A DNA stretch of 19,975 nucleotides from BS750m-G62 sp964577175 (GCA_964577175.1 CAZNYC010000076.1:1-19975); one strand, 5' to 3'. Positions 1 through 7,466 are shown, counted from the stretch's first letter. Notes: generated from the sequence alone by a model not told the origin. Made by a program: numbers and translations.

Positions 1-269
1 TAGGCCGCGGCGCGCCGCGGCAATGACCTTATTGAGTCCGGCAAAAGCAATTCGAGGGTGTCATTCTGAGGCCTCGCTTGCGAGGCCGAAGAATCTCGCC
101 GTGCGAAAGGCGACAAGGCGAGAGTCTTCGTCCCGGCCCGCCTCCGGCGGGTAAACTTCGCCGCGCCTCAGCATGACAACCGTGAAGGTTTGCGGATTCA
201 ACTTTGAAACGCAACACCTCGAGCCGTTCTTTTTACCGAAGTCAATAGCAATCCGCATTCCCAAATCGT
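1..269. other. Intergenic region with palindrome and repeat, no supported gene
   Basis: No convincing coding region. The reading frames here run across a palindromic repeat (60-177) and lack ribosome binding sites. The left edge has a perfect 16-base palindrome at 5-20 (CCGCGGCG and its complement). Any gene to which this is the upstream or downstream flank lies outside the window. Confidence 0.5.
60..177 (+). repeat. Family B palindromic repeat, copy 1 (degenerate)
   Basis: The element starts GTCATTCTGAGG and ends CCTCAGCATGAC, a near-perfect terminal inverted repeat. Inside are GAAGAATCTCGCC and the imperfect complement GGCGAGAGTCTTCG, plus a side hairpin CCTCGCTTGCGAGG. It is 118 bp against 99 bp for the two cleaner copies at 5511-5609 and 13174-13272, and has extra sequence in its right half. 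It has no coding capacity. The core resembles a GTCATTCTGAG/GAAGAATCT repeat seen in many bacterial phyla (recall, not searched). Confidence 0.85.
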
Positions 270-815
270 TCACCGCTTCCACGGCAGCAGATCGGGGGGC
301 GGGGGTTCGGTCAGCGGCACGCCGAGGCCTTTCAGGGCCGGCGGCGGCAGGGGCGCCCGGCCGGGCTGGATGACGATGTCCGGGGCCTTGTAGTCATCGC
401 GTTTCTTCTCGGGCGGCGGCAGGTCCGCCCCGCCCGGGATGTACCCCTTCTTCGACGCATCGAGGCGGATCTCGCCCGCGTCGCGCATCACGTGGAATGT
501 GGCCGAGAGTTCCGCCCGGTACGACCCGTCCTCCTGCGTGACCGCGTAGGACGTGAGGTACTGGGCCCCGACGGGGCCACCGAGGGTCGCCCGCAGCCGC
601 ACCCGCGCCCCCGGCACGCCGCGGCCCGTGTCGGCGTCGATGACCCGCCCGCGGACCTCGTAGTAATTGGGCTTCCGCGGCCGGGGAGGCGAGAAGAGAC
701 AGCCGGCGAGCAGTGTTAGCACCACTGCGATGCACACCGCAACGGCACGCGAGGCGCAAACGCCGCGGCGAACCGTGACCAATCTGGAATCTCGAATCTG
801 CAATCTCAAATCCAA
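270..815 (-). CDS. Lipoprotein with carboxypeptidase-regulatory-like domain
   Basis: A 181-residue protein with a hydrophobic stretch ending in the lipobox LLAGC (Cys39 from the longest start), so it should be exported and lipid-anchored. After a Pro-rich linker comes YYEVRGRVIDADTGRGVPGA, typical of the carboxypeptidase D regulatory-like (transthyretin-like) beta-sandwich, continuing through EDGSYRAE to about residue 125. The C-terminus is Pro-rich. No catalytic motif is visible; the role is probably structural or adhesive at the envelope. The start is uncertain. The longest start is TTG at 815, but it lies inside a 7-base tandem repeat (781-815), and an in-frame TTG at 782 gives a more ordinary signal peptide. 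No good Shine-Dalgarno precedes either. It is the last gene of the minus-strand run, separated from the propeller gene by a repeat. Confidence 0.7.
   Translation of the reverse strand: MDLRLQIRDSRLVTVRRGVCASRAVAVCIAVVLTLLAGCLFSPPRPRKPNYYEVRGRVIDADTGRGVPGARVRLRATLGGPVGAQYLTSYAVTQEDGSYRAELSATFHVMRDAGEIRLDASKKGYIPGGADLPPPEKKRDDYKAPDIVIQPGRAPLPPPALKGLGVPLTEPPPPDLLPWKR
781..815. repeat. Heptad tandem repeat (AATCNNN x5)
   Basis: Five units of seven bases, each starting AATC on the plus strand (GATTNNN on the minus): AATCTGG, AATCTCG, AATCTGC, AATCTCA, AATCCAA. A related tract lies at 19204-19231 in front of dnaX. The tract overlaps the 5' end of the lipoprotein reading frame and supplies its candidate TTG starts. 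Confidence 0.75.
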
Positions 816-842
816 CGTGTACTTTTGGCCTGTTCTTGCGGC

Positions 843-917
843 GCAGTGGGTCTCCGTACCTACCGCGTCCGAACCACCGTCGTCCCGGCTGCGCGGCGGG
901 TGCGGAGACCCGCCGCG
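843..917 (+). repeat. Family A paired-hairpin repeat, copy 1
   Basis: There are two hairpins in inverted relation. The left one (843-865) has loop CTCCGT and an imperfect stem. The right one (892-917) has a perfect 10-bp stem, CGCGGCGGGT pairing with ACCCGCCGCG, and loop GCGGAG. The same two-part design, with the same loops and about the same length, recurs at 14385-14460. It lies between the propeller gene and the lipoprotein gene. The layout recalls paired REP sequences (BIME-like). Confidence 0.8.
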
Positions 918-934
918 TACGATGGCGTGCCGCT

Positions 935-2176
935 TTACTTACGTTTCAGGGCCACGATCCATCCGTCCGCGCCGCCGCCCGGCTCTTTCTGTCTCGCCTC
1001 GTGCGGCACGACGCCGCCCTTCGCCTCGCCGACGACGACGACCGCGTTCGGTCCGAGGGCGATGGCAGCCGTCCTCCCACTGCCGAAGGCCGTCGCGTAC
1101 TGCCGGGTGAACGTCTCGTCGAACACGCAGAACCAGGCACCGGCCGGCTCGGCCGCCCCGAACGCGCCTTCGGAGACCGGGCATCCGTACGCCGAGGCGC
1201 CGCCCACGTAGATGTTACCGGCGGCGTCGGCGGCGAGGGCCCGCGGCCGGATGGTGTTCCCCCGGTTGTTCGACAGGCGCGCGAGCAGCAGCGTGCCGCC
1301 CTCGCTCGCGCCCGTTCGGGGGTCGAGCCGGCCGACGTACGTGATGTGGTTCGCCCGCGTGTTGAACGCGTGCTGATACTTGTCGCCCTTGACAAGGTCG
1401 GCCTTCGCGTCGAGGTCCTGGGGCCGGCGGGACCACATCGTGTTGCCGCCCGCACTCTCGCCGGCGACGTAGAGATTTCCGTCCGGACCCATCGTCAGCC
1501 GGTAGCCGCGCGTGTCGGCCATGAGACCGCGGTCGTCCACTTCCTTGCCGCCCCAGCCGTACGCCTTCCAGGCCCGCTCGCCGCCGTCGTAGGCGTAGAC
1601 GAACGCCACCTGCACGGGGTTGCGGTGGCCGCGATTGTTGTCGAAGCCGGTCACGAAGACCCGCCCGGTGGCGGGGTCGCAGGCGACGTCCTCGACGTAC
1701 CCGCCCTTCACCTTCCAGGAACCCCGTGTCTTACCGCCGGCCGCCACGACGGTGACCTGCTTGTCGGCGAGGACAACGGCCGACCCGTCCGGGCCGGCGG
1801 CGACGCGGGCACGCTTACCGCCCGCCGGGTTCGCCCAGAGGATCTTCTGCGCGTCAGGCGAGAGGGCCACCACGCCGAAGGCGCCGGCGGCCAGCACCCG
1901 CCCGTCGCGCGCGAGGGTCATGTCCGTCACCGCCCCGTCGGTGCGGCGGCGGGAGAGGACCTTCTGCCCGTCGGCGGAGAGACGGATGAGCGCGCCCTCG
2001 TCCTCCGCGTCGCCGCCCACCAGGATCGAGCCGTCCTCGAGCACGACGGCGGCGGCCAGGCGATCGTCCTCCGCCCCGCCCAGCCAGGTGGAGAAGACGA
2101 CGGTCTCCCCGCCGGCCCCGAGCGACATCGTCGCAGCGACGAGGACAACGCTGAATGCAAGGACCGTGATGCGCAT
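935..2176 (-). CDS. Secreted beta-propeller protein with SBBP-type repeats
   Basis: A 413-residue protein with a signal peptide (residues 1 to about 22, MRITVLAFSVVLVAATMSLG) and no membrane segment afterwards, so it is probably secreted or periplasmic. Short blades repeat through the chain with the pattern D-G-x-hydrophobic-x-V-G/A-G (DGSILVGG, DGRVLAAG, DGNLYVAG, AGNIYVGG). The segment AGNIYVGGASAYGCPVSEGA is a good match to the SBBP (seven-bladed propeller) repeat. No enzyme motif is visible; ligand or substrate is unknown. The start is ATG with GGGGAAAG (2180-2187) just upstream. It begins 10 bases after the eda stop, so the two are probably co-transcribed, but this does not by itself tie it to sugar-acid metabolism. 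Confidence 0.8.
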   Translation of the reverse strand: MRITVLAFSVVLVAATMSLGAGGETVVFSTWLGGAEDDRLAAAVVLEDGSILVGGDAEDEGALIRLSADGQKVLSRRRTDGAVTDMTLARDGRVLAAGAFGVVALSPDAQKILWANPAGGKRARVAAGPDGSAVVLADKQVTVVAAGGKTRGSWKVKGGYVEDVACDPATGRVFVTGFDNNRGHRNPVQVAFVYAYDGGERAWKAYGWGGKEVDDRGLMADTRGYRLTMGPDGNLYVAGESAGGNTMWSRRPQDLDAKADLVKGDKYQHAFNTRANHITYVGRLDPRTGASEGGTLLLARLSNNRGNTIRPRALAADAAGNIYVGGASAYGCPVSEGAFGAAEPAGAWFCVFDETFTRQYATAFGSGRTAAIALGPNAVVVVGEAKGGVVPHEARQKEPGGGADGWIVALKRK

Positions 2177-2186
2177 GGGCTTTCCC

Positions 2187-2834
2187 CTATTCCGCGCGGG
2201 CCGTTTCCACCGCCTCGCGGAACCGGCGGGCCAAGTCCGTGATGACGGCCCAGTCGCCGTCCGCGACGGCGGACTTCTTCACGAGGGCGGACCCGGCCGC
2301 GAGCGTGACGGCCCCGGCCCGCAGGAAGTCGCCCACCGTCTCCAGGTTCACGCCGCCGGTGGGCAGCAACTTCAGAAACGGCATGGGCGCCAGCAGCGCC
2401 TTGATGTACGACGGGCCGCCCAAACTGGCCGGGAAGACCTTCACGATATCCGCCCCGAGCGCGTGGGCCTGGAAGACCTCCGTCGGCGTGTACGCGCCCG
2501 GGATAACGACCGTGTCGCTGTCTTGTGCCACCTCGATGACCTCCGGCACGAGGACGGGCCCGACGACGAAGCGGGCGCCGGCGTCGATGGCCTCCGCGGC
2601 CTGGCCGGGTTCGGTCACGCTGCCGACGCCGACAAGGACCTCCTCGCCCACCTCGCCGGCGAGGCGGCGGATGCCGTCGATCGCGCCCGGCACGGTCATC
2701 GTGACCTCGCAGATGGGAATGCCGCCGGCCGCGAGGGCGCGGGCGATGTCAAGCAGCCCCTCCGGCGACGGGGCACGCACCACCGGCACGAGGCCGACGG
2801 TGCACATTCGTTCCAGGACGTCGTCGTGGGTCAT
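2187..2834 (-). CDS. eda: 2-dehydro-3-deoxy-phosphogluconate / 4-hydroxy-2-oxoglutarate aldolase
   Basis: A cytosolic class I aldolase that splits KDPG into pyruvate and glyceraldehyde 3-phosphate (Entner-Doudoroff and uronate breakdown) and may also act on 4-hydroxy-2-oxoglutarate. At 215 residues it has the usual family length. Motifs in order: VPVVRAPSPE, CEVTMTVPGA with the general-base Glu43, IPGAYTPTE, then VKVFPA with the Schiff-base Lys132, and the phosphate-binding LPTGGVN (about residues 158-164). The Arg that follows the catalytic Glu by four residues in E. coli Eda is Thr here, so substrate preference may differ. I chose the ATG at 2834 because GGAG sits six bases upstream; a longer frame to 2882 has no such site. 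It lies between the TPR-like gene and the propeller gene. Confidence 0.9.
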   Translation of the reverse strand: MTHDDVLERMCTVGLVPVVRAPSPEGLLDIARALAAGGIPICEVTMTVPGAIDGIRRLAGEVGEEVLVGVGSVTEPGQAAEAIDAGARFVVGPVLVPEVIEVAQDSDTVVIPGAYTPTEVFQAHALGADIVKVFPASLGGPSYIKALLAPMPFLKLLPTGGVNLETVGDFLRAGAVTLAAGSALVKKSAVADGDWAVITDLARRFREAVETARAE

Positions 2835-2908
2835 GGGTATCTCCGCTCGGCGAAAAGGCATAGAGGAAGCCGATGACGGCACTCTACCAGAAGCGGGCGG
2901 TCACGCAA

Positions 2909-4021
2909 CTACTTTGTCATGCCGTCGAGCAGCCCGCGGGCCTCGCGGGCCTCGGGCGTGTCGGGGCACTCGGCAACGACCTTCTCGAGGAACTGGCGGC
3001 CCTTGTCCATGCGGCCGGCCCGCATGTAGTTCGTGCCGAGGCTGAGCCACTCGCGGGCCTTGTCCTGCTGCCGGGCCCGGCGAATGCGGGCCATCAGTTC
3101 GGCGTCCTGCTCCAGGCGGCGGCGGGCGGCCTCGGCGTTGGTGCCGACCTCCGTCCCCTTCCCCGTCTCGGCCACTCGGGCGTAAATGGTGTGCGCCTCG
3201 GCCAGGAGGTCGAGGCGGCGGGCCTCTCGCTCGGAGGGGCTGAGGGACCGCTCCGCCACGTCGGCGGCGTCGACGCCGTCCGGCAAGGGGGGCCCGGTGC
3301 GCAACGCAGAGGACCCCGACAGATCAGGCTGCCCCGCCGCTTCCGCGGCGGGCTCGGGGGCGGGCTCGGGGTCCGATTCCGCGGGCTTCGTCTGGGCGGC
3401 CTCCTCGCCCTCGCCCCCTTCGTTGTCGCGGACGTCGTCGAGATCGACCTCGGCGGCGAGGGCGGCGGCGCGGGTCTCCAGGGTCTCGGCCCGGGCGAGT
3501 TGCCCGGCCAATTGCGACTCGCGGAGCCGGGCCTGGAACGCCGGGTCCGCCTGCAGTTGCCGAAGCAGCGAGCCCGCCTGTTTGGCGGGCGGCAGGCCGA
3601 GGTACGTGCGCGTGATCCGTTTCAGTTCCAGGAGCCCGGCCCGTGGCGCGTCGCCGGTCACCAGGTCGCGGGCCACGTCGAGTTCGCGGGTGCCGGCCTC
3701 GGCGAGTTTGACGAGTTCGTCGGCGGCCTTCTGCGGATAGGGCGAGTCGATGCGATAGCGCCGGCCGATGTCGTACGCCCGCACGAGGAACTTGACGGCC
3801 TGGCCCTTCTTGCCGGCGGCGAGGGCCTCCATGCCCGTCTTGTAATCCTCCTCGGCCTTGCGCTTCCACTTCTCGTGGGTGACCTCGGGGTCTTCCTCAA
3901 CGGTCCCGATGCCGACGCCGGCACCGCCGACCGTGCCCCCCCTGCGGATGCCGGCCGCCGAGGCCGCCGCCGAGAGGACCAGCGCCAGCGTCATCGCCAG
4001 GATACGACGTGCGGTGTTCAT
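2909..4021 (-). CDS. Exported TPR-like protein of unknown function
   Basis: A 370-residue protein with a signal peptide (MNTARRILAMTLALVLSAAA, cleavage near ASAAG). The body is helical and charged. A first part (about residues 55-190) carries tetratricopeptide-like helices, including EDYKTGMEALAAGKKGQAVK. A Glu/Pro/Ala-rich low-complexity linker follows (about 195-245). The C-terminal part contains the clear TPR pair AREWLSLGTNYMRAG and DKGRQFLEKVVAECPDTPEA. Such proteins usually act as periplasmic scaffolds, but no partner can be named. The start ATG has GAGG about six bases upstream; a longer frame to 4072 is less likely because it would push the signal peptide inside. It follows the DUF2617-like gene by 60 bases. 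Confidence 0.75.
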   Translation of the reverse strand: MNTARRILAMTLALVLSAAASAAGIRRGGTVGGAGVGIGTVEEDPEVTHEKWKRKAEEDYKTGMEALAAGKKGQAVKFLVRAYDIGRRYRIDSPYPQKAADELVKLAEAGTRELDVARDLVTGDAPRAGLLELKRITRTYLGLPPAKQAGSLLRQLQADPAFQARLRESQLAGQLARAETLETRAAALAAEVDLDDVRDNEGGEGEEAAQTKPAESDPEPAPEPAAEAAGQPDLSGSSALRTGPPLPDGVDAADVAERSLSPSEREARRLDLLAEAHTIYARVAETGKGTEVGTNAEAARRRLEQDAELMARIRRARQQDKAREWLSLGTNYMRAGRMDKGRQFLEKVVAECPDTPEAREARGLLDGMTK

Positions 4022-4081
4022 AACCACCTCGCGTCTCTCGGCGACCTTCAGTCGCCGGCTCAACAACGGCACGCGCGAATC

Positions 4082-4621
4082 CTACAGCCGTTCGATCAGC
4101 GTCTGGGTCCGCAGGATCGTCCGCTCGGCCGGGAACCCGTGCCAGGCGTGGACGAGCAGGCCGCGCCCTTTCGGTTCCGGGACGGCATAGGAGAACGCGC
4201 GGGCCCGTCCCTCGGAGGCGCCTTCGGCATACACGTGCCCGCTTCGGGCGGAGGCGAGAAGTTCCTCCGCCTCGCGGACATACCGGCCGGGCGAGCACGT
4301 GTCCACCTGGTACGCCATCTGGTACAGCAGCGTACCGCGGGCCTCCACGCGGTGTTCGCGGTCGCCGGACAGGTCGGTCGAGCGGGCTAGGCCGCGGCGC
4401 GGCAGTTCGAGGTCCTTGCGGGCAACCACCTCGGTGACGGCGTCCGGCCCGTCGATGAAAACGACGACGTGTCCGCCCGTGATGAGCCATATCTGGCCGT
4501 CGAACGCCAAGCCGTCGAAGGCGCGATCGGCGCGGATCTCGAAAAACTCCGGGTGCAGCGCCCGCAAATAGACGCTGAGCCGAAGGTCGGAAACGGCGGT
4601 GTGTCGGCCTTGGGCGGCCAT
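4082..4621 (-). CDS. DUF2617-like protein
   Basis: A soluble protein of 179 residues with no signal peptide or membrane segment. The opening LSVYLRALHPEFFEI, the central VDTCSPGRYVREAEELLAS and the ending LLVHAWHGFPAERTILRTQTLIE resemble DUF2617 proteins of Planctomycetota as I remember them. The family has no established function, so none is proposed. The frame stays open to 4792, but I place the start at the ATG at 4621. A sigma-70-type promoter (-10 TATAAT at 4650-4655) would put the transcript start near 4643, excluding the longer starts, and AAAGGA lies upstream of this ATG. It is the first gene of the minus-strand run ending at 270. Confidence 0.6.
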   Translation of the reverse strand: MAAQGRHTAVSDLRLSVYLRALHPEFFEIRADRAFDGLAFDGQIWLITGGHVVVFIDGPDAVTEVVARKDLELPRRGLARSTDLSGDREHRVEARGTLLYQMAYQVDTCSPGRYVREAEELLASARSGHVYAEGASEGRARAFSYAVPEPKGRGLLVHAWHGFPAERTILRTQTLIERL

Positions 4622-4649
4622 CGTTGCACGTCCTTTGCAGTCCACGGTC

Positions 4650-4678
4650 ATTATACTTGCCGGGGGCGGCGAGGCCAA
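4650..4678 (-). promoter_or_regulatory. Sigma-70-type promoter for the DUF2617-like gene
   Basis: On the minus strand, -35 TTGGCC (4673-4678) is followed after 17 bases by a consensus -10 TATAAT (4650-4655). Transcription would start near 4643, about 20 bases before the ATG at 4621. A perfect 26-base palindrome lies four bases upstream of the -35. Confidence 0.6.
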
Positions 4679-4682
4679 GCGT

Positions 4683-4708
4683 GCGTCCATGCGGTACCGC
4701 ATGGACGC
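4683..4708. repeat. Perfect 26-base palindrome
   Basis: A perfect palindrome centred between 4695 and 4696, with half-site GCGTCCATGCGGT. It lies four bases upstream of the DUF2617 promoter -35. Immediately next to it (4709-4728) is a family A type hairpin, GGCGGGT pairing with ACCCGCC. It could be an operator for a dimeric regulator or simply part of the palindromic repeat group. Confidence 0.8.
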
Positions 4709-4905
4709 GGCGGGTCTCGGTACCCGCCACGCGGGCGTGGGAAAGGCGTTTCGAGCCCCCCATGGCCACCCACCATGGGGCGGCCATGTCACCCGCCGCG
4801 GACCGCACGGCCCCTTTCCACGCTGCGCGGGGAGATTGCCGCTAAAGGTGTCGCCCGTTCGGCCGATAAGAGGGTGGGAACGTGTACACCCAGACTGGGG
4901 GATTC

Positions 4906-5427
4906 ATGCCTCACACTGCGACCGTCGCGTCGATCCGCGACACCGACTTGAGCAAACGCCGCCTGGAACCGATCCTGACGATCGACCAGTACGAGACCGT
5001 GGCCGCCGCCGCCCGCATGATGGCCGACTACGAGGTCGGCTGCCTCGTCGTTCTGGGCAACAACCGGCAGGTGGCGGGCATCGTGAGCGAGCGCGACATC
5101 ATCACCAAGGTGCTCGCCCGCCGCGCCGACCCGAACCACCTGGCCGTCTACCGCATCATGAGTCGGAAGGTCATCTCCTGCCAGATGCACACCCGCCTGG
5201 ACCAGGTCCGGCGGATGATGTCGGCGCACAACGTGCGGCACATGCCGGTGATCGAGGACGGCGCCCCGCTGGGGATGGTCTCGATCCGCGACCTGCTGGC
5301 GTACGAACTCCAGGAGTGGCAGTCGATCGCGACGGAGCAGTCACAGATCCTGGACGACATCGAGCGCACGCATCCGGACGTGGTCCACTGGCGGCGGGAC
5401 AACAGCGGACGGGTGGTCATCAACTGA
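4906..5427 (+). CDS. Two-CBS-domain protein
   Basis: A 173-residue cytosolic protein made of a tandem CBS (Bateman) module, which usually binds adenine nucleotides and senses energy state. CBS1 covers about residues 20-75 (TVAAAARMMADYEVGCLVV, then VAGIVSERDIITKVL). CBS2 covers about 85-138 (VRRMMSAHNVRHMPVIEDG, then LGMVSIRDLL). No attached enzyme or transporter domain exists, so it probably acts by binding a partner. I chose the ATG at 4906 because TGGGGGA precedes it closely; an in-frame GTG at 4882 adds eight residues and also has GAGGGTGGG before it, so the start is not certain. The gene stands alone, divergent from the DUF2617-like gene and convergent with the amidase gene. Confidence 0.85.
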   Translation: MPHTATVASIRDTDLSKRRLEPILTIDQYETVAAAARMMADYEVGCLVVLGNNRQVAGIVSERDIITKVLARRADPNHLAVYRIMSRKVISCQMHTRLDQVRRMMSAHNVRHMPVIEDGAPLGMVSIRDLLAYELQEWQSIATEQSQILDDIERTHPDVVHWRRDNSGRVVIN

Positions 5428-5510
5428 CGCGCGTCTCGCGCCCACGCGACAACGACAAAGCCATGTCGCGCGGGCGGCGGTTGCGTCTGGCAAGAGAAGC
5501 CTTCGTCTTT

Positions 5511-5609
5511 GTCATTCTGAGGACCGGCGACGCCGCGACGAAGAATCCCGCCTTGTTCCCTTTCGCACGGCGAGATTCTTCGGCCTCGCAAGCGAGGCCT
5601 CAGAATGAC
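5511..5609 (-). repeat. Family B palindromic repeat, copy 2
   Basis: A 99-bp element with perfect 12-base terminal inverted repeats (GTCATTCTGAGG and CCTCAGAATGAC). It contains GCGAGATTCTTCGGCCTCGC and a second inverted pair. Relative to copies 1 and 3 it lies in the opposite orientation. It fills the space between two convergent genes (CBS protein and amidase), as copy 3 does between yggS and the gene at 13375. Confidence 0.9.
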
Positions 5610-5644
5610 ATCTGCCCTCCATTTCTACCGGGCGCAATAACTGC

Positions 5645-6367
5645 CTACCGGGCGGCGGTGGACGAGGCGCCCTCGCGGGCGGCGCGGCGGCGGGCGAGAC
5701 GGCGGAACAAGTCCGCGAATGAGAAATACCGGCCCGGGCACCGCGTGTCGTCCACGTCGCCGTGACCGATGATGCGCGAATCGGGAACCTCGAACCGGGC
5801 CGACAGATAATCCACCAGCCGGACGAGCGACGTCATCTGGGCCTCTGTCGGCCGCTGCGCCTCGAAGTTGCCCACCAGACAGATGCCGATCCCGACGTTG
5901 TTGTACGTTTCGTCCTGCCCCACCTTGCAGTGGGCCCCGTGCTTCTGCTTGGGCCAGCGGCTGCCGACCTCGATCCGCCCGTCGCCGGAGTACGTCCCGT
6001 TGCCGATGACGAAGTGATAGCCGAGTTCGTCCCACCCGTTGTGGTTGCGGTGCCAGCGGTCGAAGACGGCGGCGCTGCCCTTGTGCGTGGCGCTGTGATG
6101 GAGGACGATGAACCGCCACGGACGGACCGCCCCGTGGACCTCCCACGCGGCATCGTGATCGGGCAGCGGCGGCGGCGTGGGGCGATGGACGGCCGGTTTC
6201 GGCCGCGGACGCGCACGCGACACCGGTTTACGGATGGGTTCGTAGACGAACGCTTCTTTCGCGGTGACCGTCGGCCTGCGCGTGACCAGTTGATGCGGTT
6301 TCGAACAGCCCACCACGGTCGCCAGGACCAGCAGGACAACAAGCAGGAAAGCGGCTCGCAAAGACAC
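5645..6367 (-). CDS. Lipoprotein N-acetylmuramoyl-L-alanine amidase (PGRP/Amidase_2 fold)
   Basis: Predicted to cut the amide bond between N-acetylmuramic acid and the stem peptide of peptidoglycan. The 240 residues start with a signal sequence ending in a lipobox-like VVGC (Cys21), so the enzyme should be lipid-anchored. A basic Pro-rich linker (about 25-75) leads to a catalytic domain of about 140 residues. By comparison with T7 lysozyme, His90 (in LHHSAT), His202 and Cys210 (in GHGDVDDTRCPG) should bind zinc. GYHFVIGNG and NNVGIGICLVGNF are typical of the fold. Start GTG at 6367, with GGAGGTGAC directly before it. It begins one base after the stop of the HAD-like gene, so the two are translationally coupled. 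A role in peptidoglycan turnover or recycling is inferred. Confidence 0.88.
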   Translation of the reverse strand: MSLRAAFLLVVLLVLATVVGCSKPHQLVTRRPTVTAKEAFVYEPIRKPVSRARPRPKPAVHRPTPPPLPDHDAAWEVHGAVRPWRFIVLHHSATHKGSAAVFDRWHRNHNGWDELGYHFVIGNGTYSGDGRIEVGSRWPKQKHGAHCKVGQDETYNNVGIGICLVGNFEAQRPTEAQMTSLVRLVDYLSARFEVPDSRIIGHGDVDDTRCPGRYFSFADLFRRLARRRAAREGASSTAAR

Positions 6368-6368
6368 G

Positions 6369-7235
6369 TCACCTCCGGGGGTTGGAATTCGTCGATTGCA
6401 CCGAGGTTCGTACGTGCAGCAGACGGCGCCAGGCCTCGGCGTCCGCCTCGCCGGCCGGCGGCACGCGGCTTACGGATATCCCCAGGCGCTCGACGGCGGC
6501 GGCCAGAGCGTCCGACGCGACCACGGCGCCGCGCACGGCCGGCCAGACGCCCTTCAGGCCCTTCAGCCGACCGTACGCCCGCCCGGGCGTGACCCAGAAG
6601 GCCGGTCCCGGCGGCGCCCCCCACTGCGACACCCGGCTGCGAATCACATCATACGTCCGCGGCTCCGCCGACACAAGGTACACCACTTCCCGCATGCCCG
6701 CAAGGGTCTTCAGCACGTCACGTATCCCGAGGAGCGCATCCGGCGGTTCGGCCGCCGCCGCCTCATCCGGCCGACGCCCGGCCCAAGCCTCCGGCACGAC
6801 GGCGGCGGCGTCGACCCAGAGGACAGGCGTTTCCCGCGGACGGATCCAGGCCGTCCCGTGCGCCACGAGGTGCAGCCGGGACCGCGTCTCCGGTACCCCG
6901 ACCTGGAATCGGTGCGGGCCCGCCACCAGGCCGGTCGGGCCCTTCGGACGGGTCAGACCGCTGCCGCTGATGTAGGCCCACCGCGTCCATCCCTGGGGGA
7001 AGCGGACGACGGCCCATCGCAGGTCGCCCGGCCGGCGGCCCGTCGGCCCCTCGAAAACGGCCCGGATGCGCGGCGGGTGGCCGCCCTCCGCCCCGATGCC
7101 GTCGAGGGTGGTCACGTGAATGACCGGCCGGCCGGCGAGGCACTCGGCCACACCCTGCCCGAGGACGACCGCGACCGAGCCGGCCAGCACCAAGGCAATG
7201 AGCGTCACCAGGATGTAGGCGACGTACCGGATCAC
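6369..7235 (-). CDS. Membrane-anchored HAD/LNS2-like protein, probably without catalysis
   Basis: A 288-residue protein with one N-terminal membrane segment (about residues 5-27). A beta-rich domain follows (about 38-130). The C-terminal half (about 135-260) resembles the HAD fold of the lipin/LNS2 and App1 type: motif I region PVLWVDAAAVVP, motif II region VVYLVSAEPRTYDVIRSRV followed by the LNS2-like GAPPGPAFW, and a motif IV-like VVASDALAAAVERLGI. Motif I should read DxD, but Asp142 is followed by Ala at 144, so phosphatase activity is doubtful. The family assignment is mine from motif shape and is moderate. Start GTG at 7235 with GAGG upstream. It is immediately followed by the lipoprotein amidase with a one-base gap, suggesting a joint envelope role. 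Confidence 0.55.
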   Translation of the reverse strand: MIRYVAYILVTLIALVLAGSVAVVLGQGVAECLAGRPVIHVTTLDGIGAEGGHPPRIRAVFEGPTGRRPGDLRWAVVRFPQGWTRWAYISGSGLTRPKGPTGLVAGPHRFQVGVPETRSRLHLVAHGTAWIRPRETPVLWVDAAAVVPEAWAGRRPDEAAAAEPPDALLGIRDVLKTLAGMREVVYLVSAEPRTYDVIRSRVSQWGAPPGPAFWVTPGRAYGRLKGLKGVWPAVRGAVVASDALAAAVERLGISVSRVPPAGEADAEAWRRLLHVRTSVQSTNSNPRR

Positions 7236-7337
7236 GGCAGGACCTCGCTCCCGTCAGGAATGTCGGCAAGGCGGCGGGGGAATCTTGGGGATTTCCGCGC
7301 CCGAGCCGACTGCGGGAGCATCGCCTTGCGTTTCGAG

Positions 7338-7434
7338 CCGGGACGGGGGGTCCCGGTCATCATCACCCGTCGTGGTACGTGCCACGGCGGATGGGGATGC
7401 CCGGCCGCTTCCGAGGCCGGCTCAAAAGGCGGCT
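7338..7434. repeat. Family D repeat: two inverted TTTCGAGCC units
   Basis: A left unit beginning TTTCGAGCCGGGAC and a right unit ending GGCCGGCTCAAAAGG lie head to head, so the stretch folds back on itself imperfectly. The right unit (about 7378-7433) closely matches the complement of 17047-17095; both contain CGTGCCACGGCGGATG or its relative and a GGCCGCTTCCG-type core. It fills much of the 231-base gap between htpX and the HAD-like gene. Confidence 0.7.
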
Positions 7435-7466
7435 CGGGGACGGCGGGTTGGAACGGCCAGCGCGCC

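Noticed and set aside
61..282. 73-residue frame on the minus strand
   Set aside because: Its second half is the translation of repeat family B. The same peptide pattern (FARRDSS, EAATKN) appears wherever the repeat occurs.
836..2242. 468-residue open frame on the plus strand
   Set aside because: Antisense to the propeller gene. Its Arg/Gly/Val-rich translation has no domain, and such long shadows are normal at this GC content.
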